NCBI GenBank assembly: GCA_902615025.1
Contig: CACMNV010000003.1
Location: 1 to 64,000, forward strand
From: an uncultured SAR116 cluster alpha proteobacterium
GTDB lineage: Bacteria; Pseudomonadota; Alphaproteobacteria; Puniceispirillales; Marisalimonadaceae
Reading direction: 5' to 3'
DNA: 64,000 bases
Each line of letters begins with the position of its first letter. Position 1 is the stretch's first letter. Below the pieces are notes generated by a model. The model was given only the letters and a program-made list of their open reading frames with translations, did no database searches and was not told the DNA's origin. Shown in pieces: positions 1 through 8,591 of the stretch. A program made the position numbers and the translations under genes.

Positions 1-367
1 TCTTATTGAGATTTATACTTCTAATAATTTTCGAAAATTCTGAAAATTTTATTTTACTTGAAGTTGCATCATATAAAACGCAAATATGTTCATAACTATT
101 TAATTCAGAAATAGTATTTTTAACAATATGTTTTTCCAAAGCTTTTTTTGGCTCAAACAATCCTGGTGTGTCTACAAAAATAATTTGACAATCTGGTTTA
201 TTATTTTCAGAATTTTCAATGTTAAGTATACCTTTTGTAGTAAATCTTGTTGTTTGAACTTTTCTTGAAACAATCGAAATTTTTTGTCCAAGCAAATAAT
301 TTAGCAATGTTGACTTTCCAACATTAGGAGGCCCAACTAAATATATAAATCCAGATTTAGTGTTAAT
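1..367 (-). CDS. era: GTPase Era, N-terminal part (cut by window edge)
   Basis: Era is a GTPase that binds 16S rRNA and helps mature the 30S subunit. It is absent from the ORF track because it has no standard start and runs off the window. Read on the minus strand after rnc, the frame gives the P-loop GPPNVGKSTLLN, the switch region RKVQTTRFTTKG and the G3 motif DTPGL, in Era order and spacing. The frame is closed by a stop inside the 3' end of rnc, and the only plausible initiator before the P-loop is an ATT codon at 365-367, directly over the rnc stop. The rnc-era pairing is the usual alphaproteobacterial arrangement and supports Era over other GTPases. The start is inferred; the family call is firm. 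Confidence 0.85.
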   Translation of the reverse strand, partial: MNTKSGFIYLVGPPNVGKSTLLNYLLGQKISIVSRKVQTTRFTTKGILNIENSENNKPDCQIIFVDTPGLFEPKKALEKHIVKNTISELNSYEHICVLYDATSSKIKFSEFSKIIRSINLNK

Positions 368-1058
368 TTTTAGACTCCATTATTTTTAAAAGGTTTTTTG
401 CTGCTTCTTCTTGAGCTTTCTGGGTACTTGAACCTTCACCAAAAGCATAATTATGAGAATTAATTGATACATTTACTTTAAATTGAGGATGATGGTCTGG
501 ACCAATTTTTTCTTCAACAGTATAAACTGGAATCTTTTTAAAATACCTTAAAGAATATTCTTGAAGTAAACTTTTTGGGTGTTTATCAATAACATTTTTA
601 ATATTTGAGTTATTTAAGATTTTATTTTCAATGAAAAACTTTGCATTATCTAAATTTGAGTCAATATAAATTGCAGCAATTATAGACTCAATAAGGTCAG
701 ACATGATTGAGTCTTTTTTTTCTAGAGCATCTCCTTTTTGTACAACTACAAATTTGTTTAAATTTAAACTTATTGCCACATTTGATAAAAATTTTGTATT
801 AGTATATTTTTGAAACAATATACTTAACTCGCCCTCTTGAAAATTAGGAAATTTTTTAAATATCAAATCGGATATTACAAAACCTAAAATTCTATCTCCA
901 AGGAATTCTAATCTTTCATAATTAAAAACTTTTTTTTGTTTATTATTTTTTTTTATACTTGAATGAGTTAGAGCTTCATCTAATAAATTAATGTCTTTAA
1001 ATTTATAATCTAAAATTTTTTCAATTTCAGAATATAATTTATTCAATTTTTTTTCCAA
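363..1058 (-). CDS. rnc: Ribonuclease III
   Basis: RNase III cleaves double-stranded RNA in rRNA precursors and some mRNAs. The 231-aa protein has the catalytic domain signature ERLEFLGDR at about residues 48-56, the second acidic motif ESIIAAIYID at about 123-132, and a C-terminal double-stranded RNA-binding domain (about 160-228) ending in the usual alanine-rich helix QKAQEEAAKNLL. Length is normal for the family. It overlaps the end of lepB by 20 bases and its stop overlaps the probable start of era, so lepB-rnc-era is probably one translationally coupled unit. Nothing is missing from the active site. Confidence 0.96.
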   Translation of the reverse strand: MEKKLNKLYSEIEKILDYKFKDINLLDEALTHSSIKKNNKQKKVFNYERLEFLGDRILGFVISDLIFKKFPNFQEGELSILFQKYTNTKFLSNVAISLNLNKFVVVQKGDALEKKDSIMSDLIESIIAAIYIDSNLDNAKFFIENKILNNSNIKNVIDKHPKSLLQEYSLRYFKKIPVYTVEEKIGPDHHPQFKVNVSINSHNYAFGEGSSTQKAQEEAAKNLLKIMESKN

Positions 1059-1782
1059 TTCTTGAAAATCTAATTAAATTATGCCATTTCCAAAATTCAT
1101 AAAATCTAGCAGATCCATTGTGTGAAAAAAATATAATCTGTGCTTTACCAATTAAATTAATTTTTGGCACAAAACCAACCTCAGAAGCTCTGCTATCTTT
1201 ACTGTTATCGCGGTTGTCTCCCATAAAGAAAAAATTATCCGTAGGTACTGTAAATTTGACTGTATTATCAAAAAAATCATTATCACTAGCTTCAATTATT
1301 TTGTATAATTTTGTATTAAAAATATTTTCTTCATATTCAATCAGATTTATCGTACTTCCATTATTTTTAGTGATTTGGCCAATATTAGTTTTTTTTCTAT
1401 TAACCAATTTGTCATTAACATATAACCGACCATCTATAAGCTGAACAGTATCACCAGGTAATCCAATTAATCTTTTTATATAATCAATTTGTTCATCGCC
1501 TGGTTTTCTAAAAACTATGATGTCCCCTCTTCGAGGAACATCGTATATTAATCTATCTTTAATTGGCAAAATACCAAATGGGAAACTATATCTTGAATAA
1601 CCATAAGAATATTTTGAAACAAACAAGTAATCGCCAACCAATAATGATGGTATCATTGATCCTGATGGTATGTTAAATGGCTCAAATAAAATCGATCTAA
1701 AAAGAACAGCTATAGTACCTGCGTAAAATAAGGTTTTAATTAATTCATAAAAACTATTATTTTTATCTTTGCTTTTTGTCAT
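1039..1782 (-). CDS. lepB: Signal peptidase I
   Basis: This membrane serine protease removes signal peptides from exported proteins. The 247-aa sequence has one N-terminal membrane segment (about 18-33), then the catalytic serine motif PSGSMIPSLL (Ser42), the catalytic lysine in YIKRLIGLPGD (Lys103) and the box-E motif MGDNRDNSKDSR. All S26 family boxes are present in order. It sits upstream of rnc in the standard lepB-rnc-era cluster and overlaps rnc by 20 bases. The start is supported by the short basic N-terminus before the membrane segment. Confidence 0.96.
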   Translation of the reverse strand: MTKSKDKNNSFYELIKTLFYAGTIAVLFRSILFEPFNIPSGSMIPSLLVGDYLFVSKYSYGYSRYSFPFGILPIKDRLIYDVPRRGDIIVFRKPGDEQIDYIKRLIGLPGDTVQLIDGRLYVNDKLVNRKKTNIGQITKNNGSTINLIEYEENIFNTKLYKIIEASDNDFFDNTVKFTVPTDNFFFMGDNRDNSKDSRASEVGFVPKINLIGKAQIIFFSHNGSARFYEFWKWHNLIRFSRIGKKIE

Positions 1783-1814
1783 TTCAAGTCTCTATTAGTT
1801 TCTTTATGCAATAG

Positions 1815-2219
1815 CTAATTTAGATGAGCAAGAAAAATAATAACAAATGCTAGTGCATTAGGTTTTTCATCTGATATTGATATGTAAAAATTAAATTTAC
1901 AATTCAATGATTTTTCTAAATCAGATACACTATTTTTTGTCCTGCCAATTAAATTAACATATGGCTTTCCATTTTCGTTGGATAAAATTTCAATCTCATT
2001 TAAGTGTAACGTATTTTCTTTATTAGGTGATACAGCTTTCCAAAATGCCTCTTTACCAGCAAATCTTTTTGAAAAATAAAGAGCTTTGTTGTAAGAGTTT
2101 TTTGAATTATCTATTTCTTTATCACTAAAAACTTTAGATAAAAATTTTTCTCCAAACTTATTTAATAATTTTTCAACTCTTTCAGAGTTAATTAAATCAG
2201 TGCCAATGCCGTAAATCAT
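1815..2219 (-). CDS. acpS: Holo-[acyl-carrier-protein] synthase
   Basis: AcpS transfers phosphopantetheine from CoA to acyl carrier protein, activating it for fatty acid synthesis. The 134-aa protein starts with GIGTDLINSERVEKLL, carrying the metal-binding Asp, and has the second family motif FAGKEAFWKA at about residues 53-62 with the conserved Glu. Length matches AcpS. The ATG overlaps the pdxJ stop by four bases, so translation is probably coupled to pdxJ upstream. The pdxJ-acpS-lepB order is classical in proteobacteria. Confidence 0.95.
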   Translation of the reverse strand: MIYGIGTDLINSERVEKLLNKFGEKFLSKVFSDKEIDNSKNSYNKALYFSKRFAGKEAFWKAVSPNKENTLHLNEIEILSNENGKPYVNLIGRTKNSVSDLEKSLNCKFNFYISISDEKPNALAFVIIFLAHLN

Positions 2220-2941
2220 TTTCTAGCTGTTTTTATAATCTCTTTCATTTTTAAAATGCTATTTTTTAAACCACTAAAAATGGATTCTCCGATTATAAAA
2301 TGTCCTATATTCAATTCTTTAATCTCTTTTATCATAGCGATGTTGTGAACATTATTATAGTTTAAGCCGTGTCCTGCATGACAATTAAAGCCTAATTCGT
2401 CTGCATATTGAGCAGCTTCTTTTATCAACGATAATTTTTCATTCAAAATTTTTTCTGTTCTTGAATCTGCGTATGAACCCGTATGAAATTCTAATGTTTT
2501 AACACCTAAAGTTTTGAGGCTGTCAATTTGATTAAAATTAGGTTCGATAAAACAAGCTACTTCAATTTTGGAATTTGAAAAATAATTTAATAATCTTTCT
2601 ATATTCTGCATATTTGACTTAACATCTAAACCACCTTCAGTCGTAATTTCCATTCTTTTCTCTGGAACAAAACAAACTGATCGAGGATTTAATCTTACGG
2701 CTATTTTAGTCATCTCTTCTGTAGGAGCAATTTCTAAATTAATTGGTAAATCAACTTTATCCTTAATTAAGAAAATATCATTATCTTTAATATGTCTTCG
2801 ATCTTCTCTTAAATGCATAGTAACAGAATCAACCTTGCATTCTTTTAAAATCATAGCCGCCCTAAGAGGATCTGGATGAAACTGGCCACGGGCATTTCTT
2901 AGTGTTGCAACATGATCTATATTTATTCCTAATTTGCACAT
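2216..2941 (-). CDS. pdxJ: Pyridoxine 5'-phosphate synthase
   Basis: PdxJ condenses 1-deoxy-D-xylulose 5-phosphate with 3-amino-2-oxopropyl phosphate to make pyridoxine 5'-phosphate, the last step of the DXP-dependent vitamin B6 route. The 241-aa TIM barrel begins with LGINIDHVATLRNARG and contains HLREDRRHI, the catalytic Glu in LEIAPTEEM, and the glycine-rich phosphate site around CHAGHGLNYNNV. All family motifs are seen and the length is typical. It lies four bases into acpS, and follows the DUF2062 gene by 13 bases. Confidence 0.96.
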   Translation of the reverse strand: MCKLGINIDHVATLRNARGQFHPDPLRAAMILKECKVDSVTMHLREDRRHIKDNDIFLIKDKVDLPINLEIAPTEEMTKIAVRLNPRSVCFVPEKRMEITTEGGLDVKSNMQNIERLLNYFSNSKIEVACFIEPNFNQIDSLKTLGVKTLEFHTGSYADSRTEKILNEKLSLIKEAAQYADELGFNCHAGHGLNYNNVHNIAMIKEIKELNIGHFIIGESIFSGLKNSILKMKEIIKTARK

Positions 2942-2954
2942 TTTAGTTATATAT

Positions 2955-3440
2955 TCATGCTTTTCTTTTTTTAAATGATGACATTAAAAATTTTACTGTG
3001 AAATAAGAGATTAACCATACAGGAATTGATACAATTAATGAACCAATTAACATTGGAATTAAAATGTCATAACCTTGATCAAATAAACTTTGAAAAGTAA
3101 ATTCAAGAGAAAAATTTTTATCATTTTTAAAAAAAATATTTCCTACTTTGTAAATAAATATCCAAATGAATGGAAAAGTAAATGGGTTTCCAATAAATGT
3201 TCCAATTAGTGAAGCTACTATATTGCCTCTAAGCAAATATGCAAAAAAAATAGCAAGTAAAAAATGAAACCCTATAAATGGTGTGAACGATACCATTGAA
3301 CCACATGCAAATCCAACAGCTAGTTTATCTTTTGAATCTTTTACTCTAATTAATTTTAAAAAATAAAATAAGCTTACTCTTTTTAAATTGATCGAAAATA
3401 AATTTTTAAAACTTTTTGATTGATTTTTAAAAAAGCTCAT
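2955..3440 (-). CDS. DUF2062 domain membrane protein
   Basis: This 161-aa protein has the DUF2062 pattern: a cytoplasmic start, then GFACGSMVSFTPFIGFHFLL, the second hydrophobic stretch with GTFIGNPFTFPFIWIFIYKVG, and a final C-terminal membrane helix ending in basic residues. Three membrane segments are predicted by eye. The biochemical role of DUF2062 is not established. Its ATG overlaps the rsh stop codon by one base (TAATG), so it is translated from the rsh message, and pdxJ follows after 13 bases. Position beside rsh and pdxJ is common in alphaproteobacteria but does not reveal a function. Confidence 0.85.
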   Translation of the reverse strand: MSFFKNQSKSFKNLFSINLKRVSLFYFLKLIRVKDSKDKLAVGFACGSMVSFTPFIGFHFLLAIFFAYLLRGNIVASLIGTFIGNPFTFPFIWIFIYKVGNIFFKNDKNFSLEFTFQSLFDQGYDILIPMLIGSLIVSIPVWLISYFTVKFLMSSFKKRKA

Positions 3441-5563
3441 TAACTTTTTTCTCTTTCTACACTTTCTACAAAATCTGATAATCTTAAAGCCGCTATAATT
3501 TCATTTAAATGAGATAGGTTTTCAACCTCAAGATCAATTGTAAATTTGTAAAAATTTATGTCTCTATTTACTACTTGTAGGTTGGAAATGTTCCCATTGA
3601 TGGAACTTATTATTCTTGTTACATCAGCTAAGCTCCCAGGTTCATTCATTAGAACAGCAATTAATTTACCTCTATACAAAATGTCTTTTTCTCTTTCCCA
3701 GGATATGTCTAGCCATCTTTCAGGTGTATCATGAAATTTTTCTAAAGAAAAACAATCTAAAGAATGTACTGTAATTCCTTTTCCAGAAGTAACAATTCCT
3801 ACGATGCGATCTCCTGGAAGTGGACTACAACAATGAGCATAATGAATTGCCATTCCTGGTATAGCACCATTAATATTTAGATCATTTTTTTTATTATTAA
3901 AAATTTTTTTAATAAATGGTTTTTTTCTAAAAACATTAAAATACTTATTTTCAGGGTATATAGATTTTATAACTTCACTAGAAAAAATATTACCTTTACC
4001 TATCTCAATCAATAGTTCATCTACATCCACTAATTCATATTTTTCAATGATATTTTTTAATTCTTTAAAATTTAATTTTTTATTTTTTTGCTTATACTCA
4101 TTTCTTAAAAGAGATGTTCCAAGCTGTTTATATTCTTCTACTTCTTTATTTCTAATAAACCTTCTAATACTAGACTTTGCTTTGCCTGTAATACAATTAT
4201 CCAACCAATTAGGGTCTGGATAACCGTTAGATGAAGTTAGTATTTTTACTTGATCACCATTTTTTAATTCTGAAGTTAAAAGTCTTACCTTATTATTAAT
4301 TTTTGCACCAACAGCTGAGTTTCCTAATTCAGAATGCACAGCATAAGCAAAATCAATTGCAGTAGCATGAACAGGTAAATTAATTATATTTCCTTTTGGG
4401 GTAAAGCAAAAAACTTGATCATTATACATCTCTAATTTAGTATGCTCTAAAAATTCATTAGGATGGTTAGATTCTTCAATTATTTGAAGTAATTCTCTAA
4501 CCCATTTGAATTTTATACCTTCTTTAAATTTTGTACCATTTTTATACATCCAATGAGCAGCGACACCATTTTCTGCAAACTCATCCATTTCATAAGTTCT
4601 AATTTGAATTTCAATTTTAGTTTTTTTTGGTCCAATCAAACCAGTATGTAAAGATTGATAACCATTTCTCTTTGGAGCTGATATATAATCTTTAAACCTT
4701 CCCATTATAGCAGTATAATTTTGATGCAATAGACTTAGTAATTTGTAACAATCTTCTTTTTTTTTGACAATAATTCGAAAAGCCATAATGTCCGAGAGAT
4801 TATCCATTCCAACTTTTTTTATTTGCATTTTTTTCCAAATAGAATAGCAAGTCTTTTTTCTTCCAGAAATTTCAACAAAAATTTTCTTATCGAATGCAAT
4901 TTTCTTAATTTCTTTAATAATTAAAGGAATATTGATTTTGTCCTCTGAATAAATTGAGTCTAATCTCTTTTGAATGGAGTTTCTTGTTTCATTATTTATT
5001 ATAGAAAAACATTTTTCTTCTAACTCTGATTGAATCCCAATTATTCCAAGTCTTTCTGCTAGTGGGACATATATTTCAAGTGTTTCTGTACAAATTTTAA
5101 TTTGTCTTCTCTTATCCTTAATGCCCTCAATTGTTCTAATATTGTGAAGTCTATCAGCTAACTTTACAAGTAGTACCCTAATGTCATCAGACGAAGAGAT
5201 TAAAAGCTTTCTAAAATTTTCTGCCTGAGCTAATCCAAATTTTAGCTCAATCTTAGTTAATTTTGTAACACCATCAACTAACTTACTAATCTCTAAACCA
5301 AACAATTTTTTTATATCTTGAATAGTAACAGCGCTATCTTCAACAACGTCGTGAAGTAAAGCTGTAACAATTGAAGGGCTATCTAAACCCATATTAGACA
5401 GAATTTCTGCAACTTCTATTGGATGAGTAAAGTAATCTTTACCATCGTCTCTGTATTGCCCAGCATGCTTAGCTTTACTAAATTCATAAGCTTTTTTAAT
5501 TAAATCTAGAGATTTAATGTAATTTTTATTTTTTAAATTTAGAAAAAATTTAGTGTCAAGCAT
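3440..5563 (-). CDS. rsh: Bifunctional (p)ppGpp synthetase/hydrolase, RelA/SpoT family
   Basis: This makes and degrades the stringent-response alarmone (p)ppGpp. The 707-aa protein shows the full long-RSH layout: HD hydrolase domain (about 25-200) with FTHPIEVAEIL and LLHDVVEDS; synthetase domain (about 235-345) with GRFKDYISAPKRNGYQSLHT; TGS domain (about 385-445) with VFCFTPKGNIINLP; a RIS/zinc-finger-like segment AHCCSPLPGD (about 575-585); and a C-terminal ACT domain. The HD motif is intact, so hydrolase activity is expected, as in the single Rsh of most alphaproteobacteria. rpoZ lies just upstream, the usual rpoZ-rsh pairing; omega is itself part of a ppGpp site on RNA polymerase in many proteobacteria. 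Confidence 0.96.
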   Translation of the reverse strand: MLDTKFFLNLKNKNYIKSLDLIKKAYEFSKAKHAGQYRDDGKDYFTHPIEVAEILSNMGLDSPSIVTALLHDVVEDSAVTIQDIKKLFGLEISKLVDGVTKLTKIELKFGLAQAENFRKLLISSSDDIRVLLVKLADRLHNIRTIEGIKDKRRQIKICTETLEIYVPLAERLGIIGIQSELEEKCFSIINNETRNSIQKRLDSIYSEDKINIPLIIKEIKKIAFDKKIFVEISGRKKTCYSIWKKMQIKKVGMDNLSDIMAFRIIVKKKEDCYKLLSLLHQNYTAIMGRFKDYISAPKRNGYQSLHTGLIGPKKTKIEIQIRTYEMDEFAENGVAAHWMYKNGTKFKEGIKFKWVRELLQIIEESNHPNEFLEHTKLEMYNDQVFCFTPKGNIINLPVHATAIDFAYAVHSELGNSAVGAKINNKVRLLTSELKNGDQVKILTSSNGYPDPNWLDNCITGKAKSSIRRFIRNKEVEEYKQLGTSLLRNEYKQKNKKLNFKELKNIIEKYELVDVDELLIEIGKGNIFSSEVIKSIYPENKYFNVFRKKPFIKKIFNNKKNDLNINGAIPGMAIHYAHCCSPLPGDRIVGIVTSGKGITVHSLDCFSLEKFHDTPERWLDISWEREKDILYRGKLIAVLMNEPGSLADVTRIISSINGNISNLQVVNRDINFYKFTIDLEVENLSHLNEIIAALRLSDFVESVEREKS

Positions 5564-5617
5564 GTCATTTCAGAAATAATTATCTTTCAGAAATTATAAC
5601 GATTATATTAAAATTTG

Positions 5618-6004
5618 CTATTCTTCTTTTCTAATTAATTCATCTGAAACATCTTCAAATGAATCTTCAGTGCTTTTAAAGAAACTATTTGGATTTAAGC
5701 TTTTATCATTATCTTCTTGGCTCAAGTAACTAGAAAATTCTTCTTCAATATCATTTTCTTCATCTTCATCATTATTTATTACAACCTTTTGAAGAGACTT
5801 GAGATATCTCTCTTTTAAATCATCATAAGTTATTGCACCATCACCAATTTCTCTTAATGATATTACTGTATTTTTGTCATTATCTTTATCAACTTCAATT
5901 TGAACTCCGTTAGAAATTTCTCTTGCTCTTTGCGATGCAGCGATAATTAGTTCAAATCTATTTTCAACTTTTTCTATACAATCTTCAACCGTTACTCTTG
6001 CCAT
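5618..6004 (-). CDS. rpoZ: DNA-directed RNA polymerase omega subunit
   Basis: Omega is the small assembly and stability subunit of RNA polymerase. The ORF track begins at an upstream GTG, but the conserved omega N-terminus [19 protein letters not shown] starts at the ATG two codons in, so 6004 is chosen. The core (about 1-75) has the family helix [14 protein letters not shown] and [10 protein letters not shown]-like segment. The C-terminal half (about 75-128) is an acidic, Asp/Glu-rich tail of low complexity, longer than in E. coli but common in alphaproteobacteria. It precedes rsh by about 55 bases and is probably co-transcribed with it. Confidence 0.94.
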   Translation of the reverse strand: MARVTVEDCIEKVENRFELIIAASQRAREISNGVQIEVDKDNDKNTVISLREIGDGAITYDDLKERYLKSLQKVVINNDEDEENDIEEEFSSYLSQEDNDKSLNPNSFFKSTEDSFEDVSDELIRKEE

Positions 6005-6046
6005 AAACACCTCTGATAAATTGCATAATAGTTTTAATTAAAAAAA

Positions 6047-6550
6047 TCAATCAATTTTTAATTTTTTAATTTTTTGGGATTTCACTTTTTCTAAAAAAAA
6101 TTTAATGTTCTTTTTTAACAATGGATGTAGCCAATGTGCATCTATTTCAAAAAGTGGCAGTAAAACAAATTTCCTTAAATGCATTCTTGGATGAGGAATT
6201 TTTAATAACAATGAATTTTTTACATTTCCATTAAATGATATAATATCAAGATCAATACATCTTGGCATATTTTTATAGACTCTTACACGTCCAAATTTTT
6301 GTTCTACAATTTGAATAATTTTTAAAACTTTATAAACATTTTGATTTGAGTTGCATAAAAATACAGAATTATAATATTTTGGTTGATAACTTTTTGGGAT
6401 AGGTTCGCTTAAATACCAAGATGATTTTTGAATTATATTTATATTAAATTTAGAAAGTTCATTCATAGCTTTATTACAGTTTTCTATTGGGTCAAAACCT
6501 TCTGGACTATTTATATTTGACCCAACCGCTATGATAAATTTGTTTTTCAT
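6047..6550 (-). CDS. folK: 2-amino-4-hydroxy-6-hydroxymethyldihydropteridine pyrophosphokinase
   Basis: HPPK transfers pyrophosphate from ATP to hydroxymethyl-dihydropterin in folate synthesis. The 167-aa protein begins IIAVGSNINSPEG, has the metal-binding acidic motif RCIDLDIISFNG (about 113-124) and the signature PHPRMHLRKFVLLPL (about 135-149). Length is normal. It lies between rpoZ and the broken glycosylase gene; folP is not in the window. The two Asp residues that hold Mg-ATP in HPPK are present. Confidence 0.95.
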   Translation of the reverse strand: MKNKFIIAVGSNINSPEGFDPIENCNKAMNELSKFNINIIQKSSWYLSEPIPKSYQPKYYNSVFLCNSNQNVYKVLKIIQIVEQKFGRVRVYKNMPRCIDLDIISFNGNVKNSLLLKIPHPRMHLRKFVLLPLFEIDAHWLHPLLKKNIKFFLEKVKSQKIKKLKID

Positions 6551-6579
6551 TTTAGTTTTATAATTTAATATTTAAAGTT

Positions 6580-7239
6580 ATGGAACCAAAAAAAAATTAT
6601 AATATTTGTAATAGATTAGCCAATTATAGAACTCAAAATAAAATCTTATTTCCAGACTTTTACAATGATAGAGTTTTGGGGATAGGGTCACTTTCTAGTA
6701 AACTTTTAATTGTTGTTTGGCGCCTGGATTAAGAGAAGCAAATAGAACAGGTAAAATTTTTAATGAGGATTTTTCTGGGAATTTTCTTTTCAAGTTCTTA
6801 AACAAATATATTATTTCACAGAGTTATTCAGAATTTGAACAAATAAGCAATATAAATTGTAGAATTAAAAACGCAGTCAAATGTTTACCAGCTAATAATA
6901 AACCAAATTCATTAGAAATAAAAAAATGTAATATTTTTTAAGCTCAGAAATAAATAAAATGAAAAACCTAAGAATTATTTTAACATTAGGTCAAATTCTC
7001 ACAACAGTATGGTCATTTCATTAAATAAAAACCTATTTGATTATGAATTCACACATCTTAAAAAACATAAGATTAATGATCAAATCATTTTAATTAATTG
7101 CTATCACTGTTCAAAATATAATATTAAAACTAAGAGATTAAAAATTTCTGATTTGGATAATATTTTTAAATTAATAAAAAAAATTATTGTACTTTTAGGA
7201 GTCTTTGCTTTGACCTTTCCCAATCTCTCTTTTTTATAG
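6580..7239 (+). pseudogene. Uracil-DNA glycosylase superfamily (family 5-like) gene broken by three frameshifts
   Basis: Four consecutive reading-frame pieces join into one uracil-DNA-glycosylase-like protein. Piece 1 (ATG at 6580) reads NICNRLANYRTQNKILFPDF and reaches KLLIV; piece 2 (ORF 6717) continues with the glycosylase motif LAPGLREANRTGKIF and CRIKNAVKCLPANNKP; piece 3 (from about 6938) gives LSSEINKMKNLRIILTLGQI; piece 4 (ORF 7009) gives NLFDYEFTHLKKHK and the HPS-like motif INCYHCSKYN. Frames move 1, 0, 2, 1, each step equivalent to losing one base, near 6715, 6935 and 6995. The two ORF-track entries here are therefore fragments, not separate genes. The 3' end overlaps smpB convergently. 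Either genuine decay or base-call error; three shifts of the same sign could be either. Confidence 0.8.
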
Positions 7240-7636
7240 TTTCTCTTTTATCAACTTGTTTTTTACCTCTAGCAAAACCTAAGTTAACTTTAACAATCCC
7301 TTTTTTATTAAAGTAGCAACTCAACGGAATTATCGTATAACCATCTCTTTTTATCATTCCAAAAATTTTATTTTTTTCTTTTTTATGTAATAGTAATTTT
7401 CTAAACCTTTTTGGCTCATGATTTTGCCCCTTGGCTGCTAAATCATACTCTGGAATATTAAAATTGATTAAAACAAGTTCTCCATCTTCTTGACTTGCAT
7501 AAGCTTCTCTAATACTGGCTTTTCCAAGACGTAAGCTTTTAACCTCACTACCAAGTAAAACAATCCCAGCTTCTAAAGTTTCAGTAATATTGTAATCAAA
7601 TCTTGCTTTTTTGTTTTCAGCAATTGGCTTATTCAT
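7184..7636 (-). CDS. smpB: SsrA-binding protein SmpB
   Basis: SmpB binds tmRNA and delivers it to stalled ribosomes for trans-translation. The 150-aa protein has the N-terminal ENKKARFDYNI, the beta-barrel motif GIVLLGSEVKSLRLGKASI (about 25-43), NIPEY and the GLARGKK-like segment GFARGKKQVDKRETIKKRDW near the C-terminus, ending in the basic tail that lies in the mRNA channel. Length is typical. It follows dapA closely on the same strand, the conserved dapA-smpB pairing of alphaproteobacteria. No tmRNA gene was seen in the window. Confidence 0.96.
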   Translation of the reverse strand: MNKPIAENKKARFDYNITETLEAGIVLLGSEVKSLRLGKASIREAYASQEDGELVLINFNIPEYDLAAKGQNHEPKRFRKLLLHKKEKNKIFGMIKRDGYTIIPLSCYFNKKGIVKVNLGFARGKKQVDKRETIKKRDWERSKQRLLKVQ

Positions 7637-7641
7637 CGAAA

Positions 7642-8517
7642 CTATATTAGCTCAGCGGACTTAAGCCCTTCTTCAACTCTTTTTTTACTTTCAGATGCTA
7701 TCTCAACTATTGGTAATCTTGTATCGCTTTCACATATATTAAGCAATGATGCAGCATATTTTAATGGTCCCGGGCTTGTTTCACAGAACAAAGCATCATG
7801 AAGAGGCATAAGTTTTTGATTAATATCTTGTGCAGTTTGAATATCACCTTGTTGCCAAGCATTATGCATTCTTGATAGTAGGTTAGGTGCTACATTAGCA
7901 GTTACAGAAATACAGCCATGTCCTCCAGCAGCAAGATAAGGTAAGGCCGTACCGTCTTCACCAGACAATTGTATAAATTTATTATTAATAACATTTAAAA
8001 GACGCGTAGGACGACCTAAATCTGCAGTTGCATCTTTTAATCCAACTATTAAATCATGTTGGGACAACTGAGCCATTGTTTCATCTGTCATCCCAATTAC
8101 AGATCTACCAGGAATATCATAAATTATTATAGGTTTTGAACTTACATTTGCTAATTCAGTGTAGTGAGCCAATAGTCCCGCTTGAGTAGGCTTATTATAA
8201 TAAGGTGTGACAACAAGCAATCCATCTGCCCCTACATCACAAGCATGTTTTACAAATTCAATTGCTTCAGAAGTAGAATTTGAACCAGCTCCAGCTATTA
8301 TCGGTACTCTTCCATTAGCTTGATCTATACAAACTTCTATAACTTTTTTATGTTCATCATGAGATAAAGTTGGAGACTCTCCGGTTGTTCCAACAGGAAC
8401 TAAACCATGAGTTCCATTATCTATTTGAAAATCAATTAATTTTCTATATGCATCATAATCTACTTCACCATTTCTAAAGGGTGTTAAAAGTGCAGTATAT
8501 GAACCAGTGAACAACAT
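7642..8517 (-). CDS. dapA: 4-hydroxy-tetrahydrodipicolinate synthase
   Basis: DapA condenses pyruvate with aspartate semialdehyde in the lysine/diaminopimelate pathway. The 291-aa TIM barrel shows GTTGESPTLSHDEH (about 43-56), YYNKPTQAGLLAH with the catalytic Tyr region, YDIPGRSVIGM, the Schiff-base lysine in GLKDATADLGR (about 160-170) and GHGCISVTAN. Length and motifs are standard. It lies five bases upstream of smpB. Its codon and residue choice is less lysine-rich than neighbouring genes, which fits a highly expressed, conserved enzyme and is not evidence of transfer. Confidence 0.96.
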   Translation of the reverse strand: MLFTGSYTALLTPFRNGEVDYDAYRKLIDFQIDNGTHGLVPVGTTGESPTLSHDEHKKVIEVCIDQANGRVPIIAGAGSNSTSEAIEFVKHACDVGADGLLVVTPYYNKPTQAGLLAHYTELANVSSKPIIIYDIPGRSVIGMTDETMAQLSQHDLIVGLKDATADLGRPTRLLNVINNKFIQLSGEDGTALPYLAAGGHGCISVTANVAPNLLSRMHNAWQQGDIQTAQDINQKLMPLHDALFCETSPGPLKYAASLLNICESDTRLPIVEIASESKKRVEEGLKSAELI

Positions 8518-8591
8518 TTTTTACCTCAATTATTTAATATTTACAAAATTAAATCATTTATTTAATAATGGATTATTAAACATTTAGTTAT

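Noticed and set aside
6717-7239. Two separate small plus-strand genes (ORFs 6717-6941 and 7009-7239)
   Set aside because: They carry consecutive parts of one glycosylase-like protein in shifted frames; treated as one pseudogene.
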